Source of the DNA: WTXA01 sp964415195
Lineage (GTDB): Bacteria; Bacillota; TC1
Direction of reading: 5' to 3'
Length of the DNA stretch: 64,000 bases
Assembly: GCA_964415195.1 (NCBI GenBank)
Contig: CAYPYD010000001.1
Span: 248,001 to 312,000, forward strand
In this document: positions 44,826 to 54,139 of the stretch, piece after piece
Position numbering within the stretch: the stretch's first letter is position 1
Layout: every line of letters begins with the position of its first letter
Notes under the pieces: generated by a model
Databases searched by the model: none
What the model was told of the DNA's origin: nothing
Seen by the model: only the letters and a program-made list of their open reading frames with translations
Position numbers and translations under genes: made by a program

Positions 44826-46232
44826 ATGCCTATTTCTTTTGCTGATGAATTTGGAGTGAAACCTGAGGTTATTACATTCACTGGTGTATTTAATGTTATA
44901 TTAGATGTAGATACAAGAGTTTTTATCGACCCAGCTTTACTAAAATTAACAAGTTCAGCTCATTTTAGAGGAGCTAGACAAAAAATTGAAGAATATTTTG
45001 GAAATATAATAACTCTGTTATCACATTCAAAAACAAAAAAGGATATGTACTGGAAAGAAGCAGAGAAAAGATTAACTTTCCAAGAATTGACTGGTACATG
45101 CTTTGGATATTCGAAAACAGGAACAAGTGGAAATGCTATTGGTAAAGGGCTTCGTACTGATATTCTTTCGACTATTAAGGAACTAGTGGATGATGGAGAG
45201 AAAGATCCAGTATTATTTGAACTACTAGGAGTTTTTCAAGAACGTATAGGTTGTGACCGAATTAGTGATTTAATTACATTTATATTGAGTATAGAAATAT
45301 TTGAATATTCTGAATGGATTGTTAAAGAGGCAGGGATTCAATCTATAAATGTTACACATGATGGTAAATCTTATGCTATATGTAATAATCAATACAATAA
45401 CAAGCCTCTTTTACTACTTCCAGAAGATATTCTAAGTCCGCTACCTGTTGTAGATTCATTTGATGATATTGATAATATTTGTCGTGAAAATGAGCGCGTT
45501 AGACAAGAGATTAATACCTATCTTGATTTAGGTAATAAAAAGAAACTTGAGAAAAAGAAAATAGTATCGTTAATGCAAAGTAATAAAGACTTCAGAAAAT
45601 CATTAATTACTGCATATAAAGATTTCCCTGTTGAACCATATAATTTTTCACTAGATCCTATTGGTGAATATATATGGTATCCAGTAGCCAAAGAATATAC
45701 GGAAAATTTCCCAATAAAAGTTTCTAAAGAACAGATTAAATCTGATGAAGATGTACTTGAATTTGCTAAAATGATATGTGAAAAATTTAAGTCTTTGGTA
45801 GAAGATAATAATCTTAATTTATTGTTGTATGATCAAGATAAAAAGACACCAAAGCATGAAAGTGCAGCACAACTCTTGTTTTATGGCATAGCAGATTCTT
45901 ATTGTGTAGCTAATAATCTTGATTTAACTAAGGAAGGTAATAATGGACGTGGGCCAGTTGATTTTAAACTTTCAAATGGTTCATCAAAAGTTGTGGTGGA
46001 AATAAAGCTCACTTCAAATGGACAGTTAAAACATGGATTTGAAAAACAACTTCCAATTTATATGAAACAAGAAAAAACAAAAAAGGCAATTTATTTGATT
46101 ATTGATAATGGACACCCAAAATCTCTTGAAAAATTTGTCAAGTTTTATAATGAACAAGATTCAGAGATAAAATCAAAAATTAATTATATAGTAATTGATG
46201 CAACACTAAGTAAATCTGCAAGTATAGCTTAA
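44826..46232 (+). CDS. Predicted PD-(D/E)XK nuclease-domain protein
   Basis: 468 residues of a family I cannot name. The N-terminal 330 residues are mixed alpha/beta (DVDTRVFIDPALLKLTSSAH near 28). The C-terminal domain has AAQLLFYGIADSYC, GRGPVDFKLS (near 375) and VVVEIKLTSNGQ (near 390), a clear D...E-x-K nuclease core, followed by EKQLPIYMKQE, the usual helix with Q. GAAAGGA precedes the ATG. A 103-base gap separates it from res, and it is followed after 13 bases by the TerB-C gene, so it may be the nuclease of that next module. Confidence 0.72.
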   Translation: MPISFADEFGVKPEVITFTGVFNVILDVDTRVFIDPALLKLTSSAHFRGARQKIEEYFGNIITLLSHSKTKKDMYWKEAEKRLTFQELTGTCFGYSKTGTSGNAIGKGLRTDILSTIKELVDDGEKDPVLFELLGVFQERIGCDRISDLITFILSIEIFEYSEWIVKEAGIQSINVTHDGKSYAICNNQYNNKPLLLLPEDILSPLPVVDSFDDIDNICRENERVRQEINTYLDLGNKKKLEKKKIVSLMQSNKDFRKSLITAYKDFPVEPYNFSLDPIGEYIWYPVAKEYTENFPIKVSKEQIKSDEDVLEFAKMICEKFKSLVEDNNLNLLLYDQDKKTPKHESAAQLLFYGIADSYCVANNLDLTKEGNNGRGPVDFKLSNGSSKVVVEIKLTSNGQLKHGFEKQLPIYMKQEKTKKAIYLIIDNGHPKSLEKFVKFYNEQDSEIKSKINYIVIDATLSKSASIA

Positions 46233-46245
46233 TTTAGGAGGAAAG

Positions 46246-47880
46246 ATGGAATACATAATCGTATTATTAATACTTATTCATTTTGTAAGAACATTTATAA
46301 TACTGCCAATTGTATTAATTCTTCTTGTTAAGTTTAAGATTATTCAATTTGGCAAGAAAAAAATTGAATATAGAAAAGAAAAAATAATTATTCCGAAAAA
46401 ACCATCAAAAGCAAATATTGATAAACCTATGAAAAAAGCTAAACCAAGAAAAGAGAAAATAATGGTTGATAAAGTAGCAGCTAAAAGAATTATTGATATT
46501 ACCAGGAAATCAATAAATACCTATAATCAAGTAATAATAAATAATAACACTCTTATTAATTCTATGCATGGAATAATCCAGAAGATAGCAACAGAGGCAT
46601 ATTTACAAACGCTTAAAAACACGCCTATTGAGATATTGAAGAATGAACAAAAAGGAATTAGACTTTATGCACTAAAAGCAGCAAATATCAATAATATAGC
46701 AGAATTAAATAAATATTCCATAGATGACTTAATGAAAATACAAGGGATAGGAGAAACAAGTGCAGAGCAAATTTGGTTTGCAGCAGATAAAATTGTAGAC
46801 AGAATAATAGCAGATATTCAAATACAACTTCATCCTGATAAAAGTACGAAAAGTGAAAATCAATTGATAAAAACTGCCTATACTATAATAAATACAAAAA
46901 ACATAATTGATGAAATCAAGAAAATCAAAAAAAACTATTTATCAAACTTAGAAAAATTATTAAAATCATCTAAAAAAATAACAAATCCAATTAGCTGGTT
47001 CTTTGCGTCAAAAAATAAAAAAAGACAAAGCCTAGAATCTCTTGATTGGTTAGAAGATTTTTTAAATAGTGATATGAAAATTAATCTTGATGGTCTTATT
47101 AATAAATATTCAACAATACAGAATGCTTCAGTAGAAGATGCATGGAATGATTTTGGTAACAATACAGATATATACTCAAAAATAATAGAAGCACAGTCAG
47201 ATGAAGATATTGTGATTAAAAGATCAGAAAAAACAAATGACTATGAAGAAATATTTGTAAGAGATTACAACACAAAAATCGAAAAATCTAGAAATAAGGA
47301 AGTAACAAACACAAGATACCAAGAATCTACAATCCCCCAAAATACTAAAATTAAAATAAATACAGCTAAGCTTGTACAGATAAGACAAGAAGCAGAAATT
47401 ATTCAACAAAAACTCATAATCGAGGATGAAAACAAAGAACAGTTAGAATATAAAAGGGAAATCAACAAAGAAAATGGGAAAATTGATCTATCAAAGATGA
47501 ATAGAATAAGAGTAGAGGCAAACTCAATCCAAGAAAAACTTATTAATTGCTCTGATCAAGAGACTGACCCTGATATAATTGTTGAAGAAGGCGAAGGTAA
47601 ATTTATTTCTGACAAAATATCTGATAATTCTAAGTTAGATTACAATGAACTTGAATTATTAAATATAATGATTAACAAGGATAATGCATATAACGACGTT
47701 ATGTCATATTGCACCAAAAATCAGCTTATGCCAAATGTAATAATCGAGAAAATAAACAATGTCATGTATGACATCATTGGAGACAATGCGATAGAAATGG
47801 GTGACAACAGAATTGAAGCCTATCAAGAATATATTGGAGACATAAAAATGATAATGGAGGAAAACGGTTATGCCAACTAA
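46246..47880 (+). CDS. Membrane-anchored protein with HhH-like and TerB-C domains
   Basis: 544 residues. One N-terminal helix (about 3-27) then a strongly basic stretch (KKPSKANIDKPMKKAKPRK). A helix-hairpin-helix-like segment lies near 160-175 (YSIDDLMKIQGIGETSAEQI). A long charged middle follows. The C-terminus (about 415-540) reads like a TerB-C domain: DLSKMNRIRVEANSIQEKL, LDYNELELLNIMINKDNAYN and LMPNVIIEKINNVMYDIIGD. TerB-N/TerB-C proteins are known partners of a DUF2791 ATPase and a YprA/Lhr-like helicase in predicted stress or phage-response loci, exactly the two genes that follow. AGGAGGAAAG precedes the ATG; it overlaps the next gene by 11 bases. Confidence 0.7.
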   Translation: MEYIIVLLILIHFVRTFIILPIVLILLVKFKIIQFGKKKIEYRKEKIIIPKKPSKANIDKPMKKAKPRKEKIMVDKVAAKRIIDITRKSINTYNQVIINNNTLINSMHGIIQKIATEAYLQTLKNTPIEILKNEQKGIRLYALKAANINNIAELNKYSIDDLMKIQGIGETSAEQIWFAADKIVDRIIADIQIQLHPDKSTKSENQLIKTAYTIINTKNIIDEIKKIKKNYLSNLEKLLKSSKKITNPISWFFASKNKKRQSLESLDWLEDFLNSDMKINLDGLINKYSTIQNASVEDAWNDFGNNTDIYSKIIEAQSDEDIVIKRSEKTNDYEEIFVRDYNTKIEKSRNKEVTNTRYQESTIPQNTKIKINTAKLVQIRQEAEIIQQKLIIEDENKEQLEYKREINKENGKIDLSKMNRIRVEANSIQEKLINCSDQETDPDIIVEEGEGKFISDKISDNSKLDYNELELLNIMINKDNAYNDVMSYCTKNQLMPNVIIEKINNVMYDIIGDNAIEMGDNRIEAYQEYIGDIKMIMEENGYAN

Positions 47881-49192
47881 TGTACCTAAAAGAATTGCAA
47901 CTACAGTTATAAACTCTCTTAAGGGTGGGGTTGTTCCAAGAAGAGGATTAGAATATATTGCTGTAGGAAGAAAATATGAAATTGAAGCACTTCTGCAAGA
48001 CACAGAAATTATACAAAGTGGCGGAGCTACCATGCGTTTTATTGTCGGAAAATATGGTAGCGGAAAAAGTTTTCTATTACAGTTGATGAGAAACTACTGC
48101 CTTGATAAAGGTTTTGTGGTAATGGATGCTGACCTATCACCAGAAAGAAGACTATTAGGAAATAAAAAACAAGGATTGGCAACCTACAAGGAGCTGATTA
48201 ATAATATTTCAACCAAGACACAACCTGATGGAGGAGCCTTAGGACTTATTCTTGAAAAATGGATTTCCAACTTAAAAACTGAAATCATCACAGAATTAGG
48301 TAGTGAAATTGATGACAATATGATTAACAAAGAACTCTCAAAGAAAATATTTCAAGTAGTAGATAGTGTCGAGGGAATGGTTAATGGCTATGACTTTGGT
48401 AGGTTGATAAATATTTATTTTCATGCTGTTAATCAGGGTGATGATGATACAAAATCAAAAGTTATAAGGTGGTTCAAAGGAGAGTATAGCACTAAAACAG
48501 AGGCTAGAGCCGATCTAGGAGTCGGTATTATCATAGAAGATTCTAACTGGTACGAGTACATTAAATTATTTTCAACCTTCTTTGTAAAGGCAGGTTATAG
48601 CGGTTTGCTGATTATAGTGGACGAATTGGTTAATTTATTCAAAATACCTCATTCAATATCTAGAAATAATAACTATGAAAAATTACTGACAATATATAAT
48701 GATGTGCTCCAAGGAAAAGCAAGAAACATAGGATTTATCTTTGGTGGTACACCTCAAAGTATAGAAGACAGTCATAAGGGTGTATTCAGCTATGAAGCCT
48801 TAAGATCTAGACTACAAGAAGGACGATTTGCAAAAGATGAGTATAAGGATTATCTTGCTCCAATTTTAAGGTTATCACAGTTAACCCATGAGGAATTGTT
48901 CGTACTTATTGAGAAGATTGCTGATATTCATGCTGAATTATATGGATATGGCAAGAAAATTTCATCACAAGAACTTGAGAAATTTCTTAATATTGAATTT
49001 AGTAGAGTTGGTGCCGATGTAAACATTACACCAAGAGAAATCATCAGGGATTTTATTGAGCTTCTAAATATTTCCTATCAAAATGATGGAGTTACAATCT
49101 CACAAATATTTGGTGAAAACTCCTTTGAATTTAGTAAGTCACTTTATACAGAAGAAAGTATTCATGAAGAATTTGCAGACTTTGAGGTTTAA
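47870..49192 (+). CDS. DUF2791/BrxD-like P-loop ATPase
   Basis: 440-residue AAA-like ATPase. The N-terminal segment RIATTVINSLKGGVVPRRGL matches the start of BrxD-type proteins. Walker A is GKYGSGKSFLLQLM near 58, Walker B LLIIVDELVNLFK near 248, and sensor region GFIFGGTPQSIEDSHKG near 285. BrxD occurs in type 2 BREX and in TerB-linked loci; here no pglZ, pglX or brxA is found, so the TerB context fits better. It ends three bases before the helicase gene. Confidence 0.88.
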   Translation: MPTNVPKRIATTVINSLKGGVVPRRGLEYIAVGRKYEIEALLQDTEIIQSGGATMRFIVGKYGSGKSFLLQLMRNYCLDKGFVVMDADLSPERRLLGNKKQGLATYKELINNISTKTQPDGGALGLILEKWISNLKTEIITELGSEIDDNMINKELSKKIFQVVDSVEGMVNGYDFGRLINIYFHAVNQGDDDTKSKVIRWFKGEYSTKTEARADLGVGIIIEDSNWYEYIKLFSTFFVKAGYSGLLIIVDELVNLFKIPHSISRNNNYEKLLTIYNDVLQGKARNIGFIFGGTPQSIEDSHKGVFSYEALRSRLQEGRFAKDEYKDYLAPILRLSQLTHEELFVLIEKIADIHAELYGYGKKISSQELEKFLNIEFSRVGADVNITPREIIRDFIELLNISYQNDGVTISQIFGENSFEFSKSLYTEESIHEEFADFEV

Positions 49193-49194
49193 TA

Positions 49195-51348
49195 ATGAAT
49201 GGATTCGATAGACTTGCTCCATTTATAAAAAACTATATCTATAAAAAAAAATGGACAGAATTAAGAGATATTCAGATAGCTGCCTGTGAAGTATTATTCG
49301 ATACTGATGATAATCTCCTATTATCATCAGGGACTTCTTCGGGGAAGACTGAGGCTGCCTTCTTGCCTATTTTAACCATGTTGCATGAAAAGCCAGTAAA
49401 CTCTGTCGGAGTTTTATATATCAGTCCCTTAAAGGCATTGATAAATGATCAATTTGTCAGATTAGATGAATTATTGAAAGAGTCCAATATTACTGTTACA
49501 AGCTGGCATGGGGATATAAGTCAAAACAAGAAAGACAAATTGATAAAAAAACCCCAAGGTATCCTACAGATTACTCCTGAATCACTAGAAGGGATGCTTC
49601 TAAATCGAAAAACAGAATGTAGTACTTTATTTAAGGACTTAAGATTTGTCATAATTGACGAAGTTCACTATTTCATGGATAGTTCTAGAGGTATACAACT
49701 ACTTAGCTTACTTGAAAGACTTGATAATCTTGTAGGGTGTAATCCTCGCAGAGTTGGATTATCAGCTACAATAGGTGATTATGAAACTGCCAAGGCTTGG
49801 TTATCTACCGGTACTGACAGGTTAACTAACAGACCAGAAGCCAAGGAAGCTAAAAGAATAATAAGAATAAAGATGGATTCATTTCCGGTAGATCACGATA
49901 ATGATGATAATCCCGTAAATGAAGTCTATTATGAATATCTATATAACAGTACTATTGGTAGGAAAACAATTATCTTTGCTAATAGCAGAACAAATGCAGA
50001 ACATGTTATTTCAAGTATCAAAATGATTGCCAAAAAATTGAATAATGATTATCTATATCATGTCCATCATGCAAACATATCTACTGAATTTAGAAGAGAA
50101 ACAGAACTTGCCATGAAAACTTTGGATGAGCCTATAGTTACAGCTGCTACAACAACTTTGGAGTTGGGTATAGATATTGGTAACCTAGACAGGATTATTC
50201 AGATTGGATGTCCTCCATCAAGCCTAAGCTTTGTTCAAAGACTTGGTAGGTGCGGAAGGAGAGGAAATCCGGGAGAAATAATATTTGCTTTGGAAGAAGA
50301 TGTTACAAATAAAGGGGATAAAATTGAATATCGGGATTGGGCTTTTTTAAAGGCGATATCAATTATTCAGTTATATATAGAATCTAAATGGGTTGAGCCA
50401 CTGGAACCTTCCAAATATCCATATCAACTTCTTTATCATCAGACTATGAGTTTTTTAGCATCAAATATAGAAGTTAGCTCAGCTTATTTAGCTCAGAATA
50501 TTCTAGGTTTGTCTGTATTCCAGAATATAAGCAAGGATGACTACAGAGTTTTATTGATGAATATGCTTGAACTTGGGCATATACAAAAAACAGAGAATAA
50601 TTGTCTGATATTAGGTCCTGTGGGTGAAAGGATTGTTTTTAGAAAAGAATTTTATTCTGTTTTCATTTCAGAAATGGAGTTTACTGTAAAAAGTGACAGG
50701 AAGATTATCGGAAGTGTTGATAAAGAATATAATAAGGGTGAATTTTTGACTTTGGCAGGATTGAATTGGGTGGTTACCAGATATGAAAAAGGTGAGCGAA
50801 CAATATATGTAATGCCAACAGAAGTTAAACTAGATACCCAATGGCAGCCTAAAAGTAACTTTCATATTGATACTGAAATTGTAAAGAAAATTCATGAAGT
50901 TTTGAGTGTAAGCGAAAACTATAGCTACTTAAGTGAGAGGTCTATCGAAAAACTAACACGATTGAGAAAAATTGCTGCTGATTTGGCATTGGTAAAGGAA
51001 AGTATAGTTCTAGTAGGCAATTCGAGATATATTATCAGACCTTGGTTAGGCTCAAAGCAGCTCATAGCTTTTGTTATTCTACTTAAAAATAATGGTTTAA
51101 GTTGTGATGTACATGATGATTATTTTATCTTGATAGAATATGATGGTAGTTTGGAAAGTTTGCGAGCGATTTTGAACAACATTATAAATAGTAATTGGAA
51201 TTTTGAAGATTTTAAAATAAATGATGATATAATAAATAAAAAAAAGTTTGGTGAATATATACCTTTATCGTTATTAAAGAAACAATTTATATATGATGAT
51301 TGTGATTTTGAAGGATTGAAGATATTAAGTTTTTCTAAGAATAATTAA
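49195..51348 (+). CDS. Lhr/YprA-like SF2 DEAD/DEAH helicase
   Basis: 717 residues. Motifs: SGTSSGKTEAAFLP (near 44), LYISPLKALINDQF, IIDEVHYFMDS (near 155), VGLSATIGDYE (near 187), TTLELGIDIGNLDR and QRLGRCGRRGNPGE (near 349). The core and following winged-helix region resemble the first half of Lhr, and BrxHI-type helicases linked to BrxD, but the long Lhr C-terminal half is absent. It is the last gene of its operon; a hairpin lies about 80 bases after the stop. Confidence 0.88.
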   Translation: MNGFDRLAPFIKNYIYKKKWTELRDIQIAACEVLFDTDDNLLLSSGTSSGKTEAAFLPILTMLHEKPVNSVGVLYISPLKALINDQFVRLDELLKESNITVTSWHGDISQNKKDKLIKKPQGILQITPESLEGMLLNRKTECSTLFKDLRFVIIDEVHYFMDSSRGIQLLSLLERLDNLVGCNPRRVGLSATIGDYETAKAWLSTGTDRLTNRPEAKEAKRIIRIKMDSFPVDHDNDDNPVNEVYYEYLYNSTIGRKTIIFANSRTNAEHVISSIKMIAKKLNNDYLYHVHHANISTEFRRETELAMKTLDEPIVTAATTTLELGIDIGNLDRIIQIGCPPSSLSFVQRLGRCGRRGNPGEIIFALEEDVTNKGDKIEYRDWAFLKAISIIQLYIESKWVEPLEPSKYPYQLLYHQTMSFLASNIEVSSAYLAQNILGLSVFQNISKDDYRVLLMNMLELGHIQKTENNCLILGPVGERIVFRKEFYSVFISEMEFTVKSDRKIIGSVDKEYNKGEFLTLAGLNWVVTRYEKGERTIYVMPTEVKLDTQWQPKSNFHIDTEIVKKIHEVLSVSENYSYLSERSIEKLTRLRKIAADLALVKESIVLVGNSRYIIRPWLGSKQLIAFVILLKNNGLSCDVHDDYFILIEYDGSLESLRAILNNIINSNWNFEDFKINDDIINKKKFGEYIPLSLLKKQFIYDDCDFEGLKILSFSKNN

Positions 51349-51426
51349 TGTAAAAATAATTTTCAATCTAAATAATCATAAATGAAAAGTTCATTTTAAG
51401 AAAAGTCTGTAAATTATGGGAAAAGA

Positions 51427-51461
51427 TAGCCTCCAATGGTATAAAAAACATGGAGGCTATT
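51427..51461 (+). terminator. Terminator-like hairpin after the TerB/helicase operon
   Basis: Stem TAGCCTCCA / TGGAGGCTA with a 15-base loop, followed by TTAAAA; the T run is short. Confidence 0.5.
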
Positions 51462-51525
51462 AAAATGATAATAAGTAAGTTTGTAAAATCAACGTATAGA
51501 AGGAAAAAAGAATACAATAGGATCA

Positions 51526-51696
51526 ATAATTGAAAAGTACGATATCAAAGATAACAGAGAGTTTTGAATAAGCGCTAAGAGAATGCTAGTAAGAAATATC
51601 AAAGTAATGATGAAAGAAGAAATGAACAATCAATTAGGATATTTTATTAAAAAAGAAACTACAATATCAATTATTAACGGTGCAAATAAGAAATGA
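51526..51696 (+). pseudogene. IS256-family transposase relic
   Basis: One frame reads IIEKYDIKDNREF, stop (TGA 51565-51567), ISAKRMLVRNIKVMMKEEMN and QLGYF, then loses similarity and ends. This follows the N-terminal pattern of IS256 Mutator-type transposases (IKDMLEAEMDxHLGY-like). It is short and decayed; the similarity is by eye. Confidence 0.5.
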
Positions 51697-52218
51697 ATCA
51701 GGAGCAAAAATAGTAATTCTACATAATGTTTCCTGATCGTATATCTGGACAAAAATAAAAAATGTATTGTCATATTCCTGTTTTTCTGGATTTTTTGATA
51801 GGGAGATATTATGTTTTTAAGCTGATAATTTTCAGACTTTATCAAATTATTAAATATTCATAGAGTGTTATTTTTATTTTCAATATTACAAGAGTGTTAA
51901 TTATTGTACAGTGATTAAAATTATAGAAAATTAGATAAGAAAGTTTGCTGTTTTAGGTAATGTAACCATAAAAATATAGTACAATTGAAATAATAATGTA
52001 TACTATTCAAATAATATTATTTAGTTAAGATGATAGAGAAAATAATGAGCAGGATAGTGCCATTTACAAATTTTCTTATGGTTGGTACAACATGGTCATA
52101 CAACATTCCTTTAATGTGTATCTGAAACCTTATGAGAGTGTTAAAACATAGTTCAAATTAGATAGTGATTTTACAACTATTCTTAAACACTACAAGTATT
52201 ATTTAGGGGGTATTTAGT

Positions 52219-52812
52219 TTGTTATTTACAATAGGACACTCATCACATACTATCGAGGAATTCATAAATATATTAAAAAAATTTGATATAGACTATTTGT
52301 GTGATGTAAGAAGTACACCATATTCAAAATTTATGCCTTTATATAATAAAGAAAATCTTAAAAAAAATTTGGAAGGTGTAAATATAAAATATATCTTTTT
52401 AGGTAAAGAGCTAGGAGCTAGAAGAACAGAACAGGAAGTACTTACTGATGGAGTTGTTGATTTTAATAAATTATCTAATGATGAAACATTTTTAAAAGGT
52501 ATAAATAGAATTATTAAAGGGTTAGAACAATATAATTTAGTGATTATGTGTACCGAAAAAAATCCGATAGATTGTCATAGAACAATTTTAATAGCAAAGA
52601 AATTTTCAGAAATGGGTATTGAAGTAAACCATATTAATTTTGACGGAAATTTAATTTCACAAAAAGAAATTGAGGTAAAGCTAATTGAGAATTACTTTCC
52701 AGATAGGAATCAAATTAATATTTTTGAAATAAATAATGAAATAGATTATTTGAAAGAAGCATATAGACTAGCAGGGAAAGCAATCGGTTATAAGGGAGAT
52801 GATAATAAATGA
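52219..52812 (+). CDS. DUF488 protein, first copy
   Basis: 197 residues. DUF488 hallmarks: LFTIGHSSHTIEEFINILKK at the N-terminus, CDVRSTPYSKFMP near 30, LGKELGARR near 60 and MCTEKNPIDCHRTILI near 110-125. The invariant DVRS..P and C...CHR residues cluster in known folds of this family and suggest an enzyme, but the reaction is unknown. TTG start, with GGGGG nine bases before. It overlaps the next gene by ATGA. Confidence 0.85.
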   Translation: MLFTIGHSSHTIEEFINILKKFDIDYLCDVRSTPYSKFMPLYNKENLKKNLEGVNIKYIFLGKELGARRTEQEVLTDGVVDFNKLSNDETFLKGINRIIKGLEQYNLVIMCTEKNPIDCHRTILIAKKFSEMGIEVNHINFDGNLISQKEIEVKLIENYFPDRNQINIFEINNEIDYLKEAYRLAGKAIGYKGDDNK

Positions 52813-53255
52813 TTAAAGTATACACAATTGGATTCACCAAAAAGTCAGCACAGGAATTTTTCGAACTATTAATGGATAATGATATTGAAAAGGTAATCGA
52901 TATAAGACTTAATAATAGTTCACAATTAGCTGGATTTGCTAAGGGAAGAGATTTGAAATATATTTTAGAAAATTTAATTGGAATCAGATATGAACATAAT
53001 ATTATGATGGCCCCTACGAAGGAAATTTTGGATAATTATAAAGGTGACAGAATATCTTGGACTGAGTACAAAGACAAGTATAATCAATTATTATTAAGTA
53101 GAAATATTATAAATAATGAGATGTTTAACCTTAATAGATATGATCATGTTTGTTTTTTGTGTAGTGAAGAAGCAGAGGATTTTTGTCATAGACGATTATT
53201 GGTAGAATTTCTATTTTCTGATAAAAAAGAAACTCAAATAATTCATTTGAAGTGA
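52809..53255 (+). CDS. DUF488 protein, second copy
   Basis: 148 residues of a second, diverged DUF488 type. KVYTIGFTKKSAQEFFELL at the start, VIDIRLNNSSQLAGFAKG near 32 (the short DUF488 subgroup has DvRLnp at this place) and CFLCSEEAEDFCHRRLL near 117-133. The Cys and CHR residues are kept. Being paired with the longer copy in one operon suggests a heteromer or two steps of one reaction (inference). The following gene begins 10 bases later with GAGG before it. Confidence 0.85.
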   Translation: MIKVYTIGFTKKSAQEFFELLMDNDIEKVIDIRLNNSSQLAGFAKGRDLKYILENLIGIRYEHNIMMAPTKEILDNYKGDRISWTEYKDKYNQLLLSRNIINNEMFNLNRYDHVCFLCSEEAEDFCHRRLLVEFLFSDKKETQIIHLK

Positions 53256-53265
53256 GGTATTTGCT

Positions 53266-53919
53266 ATGAAAATAATTTGTTTTGCATATTCAGTCAAACA
53301 AAATAAGTATTGTTTTGCTGGTAAAGAGTTCGAGACAAATAAATGGATTAGGCCTGTTTTAAATGCAACAGGTGATGGTATAGATAATTTATCAACAGGT
53401 TTAATTGAAAAACCAGCTATACTGGATATATTTGATGTAACGTTAAAGGGAAAAGTGGCATTGAATCACCAACAAGAAAATTGTTTATTCGAGCATGGTA
53501 AATGGAAAAAAGTAGGAACAGCAGATAAATCTAATATAAGAAAATATTTAGATAGTGATGTAGGAACACTTTGGATAAATGGATTCAGTTCAAGTCTTGG
53601 GTTAAATAACAGATATCCTATAAAGTATATGAGTGGTTTTAACTATTCTTTATTGTTAATAGAAGTGGAAGAACTGTATATTATTAAGAGGAGAAATATT
53701 AATAATTTAAACAAATTATATGGTGAGTTCAAATATAAAGGAGCAACATATATATTAAATATAACTGGAGAGCTTGAAGTGAATGTATATAAAACACTAC
53801 CAGAAAATATGAAGTGTAGGTATATGCAATCATATAAAAAAATATTATGTATAAGTGCAGCACAACCTTATGATGATGGGAATGTTTATAAACTAATTGC
53901 TTCAATAACAACTATTTAA
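53266..53919 (+). CDS. Dual-OB-like domain protein
   Basis: 217 residues. N-terminal pattern ICFAYSVKQNKYCFAGKEF then NKWIRPVLNATGDGI and ILDIFDVTLKGKV resembles the dual OB-fold (DuOB-type) domain family. The C-terminal half is also beta-rich with AAQPYDDGNVYKLIASI. OB folds usually bind nucleic acid or nucleotides, so it may be the recognition part of the DUF488 operon. Family call is by eye. No terminator is evident; 220 bases without a convincing gene follow. Confidence 0.65.
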   Translation: MKIICFAYSVKQNKYCFAGKEFETNKWIRPVLNATGDGIDNLSTGLIEKPAILDIFDVTLKGKVALNHQQENCLFEHGKWKKVGTADKSNIRKYLDSDVGTLWINGFSSSLGLNNRYPIKYMSGFNYSLLLIEVEELYIIKRRNINNLNKLYGEFKYKGATYILNITGELEVNVYKTLPENMKCRYMQSYKKILCISAAQPYDDGNVYKLIASITTI

Positions 53920-54139
53920 ATCTTTCTTTATAATATCTAATTAAGGCATCATTTATTATGAAAAAAACAGTCATTACAGATTCGCTGAAGCTACTAAATA
54001 GCAATCTTACAATATTATCAAGTGGAATAAAGTATAAGAACTTAAAGTTTTTTGCTTTTGCCCAAACAGTTGATTATCGATCAAGCTACGAATATTGAAA
54101 TATTATTATTTAAAAAAATTGCATTCATAAGGAGGAGCT

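Larger units (their letters stand above)
51349..52218. other. 870-base junction: terminator, IS256 relic, no intact gene
   Basis: A terminator-like hairpin at 51427-51461 and a decayed IS256-type transposase start at 51526-51696 are the only features I recognise. The rest is AT-rich with frequent stops in all frames. It separates two defence modules and may be an old insertion scar. Confidence 0.55.

Noticed and set aside
47870..51348. BREX system, because of the BrxD-like ATPase and helicase
   Set aside because: No pglZ, pglX/brxX, brxA or brxB homologue is in the window; the TerB-C gene explains the pair better.
53958..54098. 46-residue plus-strand open frame between the dual-OB and acidic genes
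   Set aside because: No proper ribosome binding site, no recognisable motif, and composition like the surrounding spacer.
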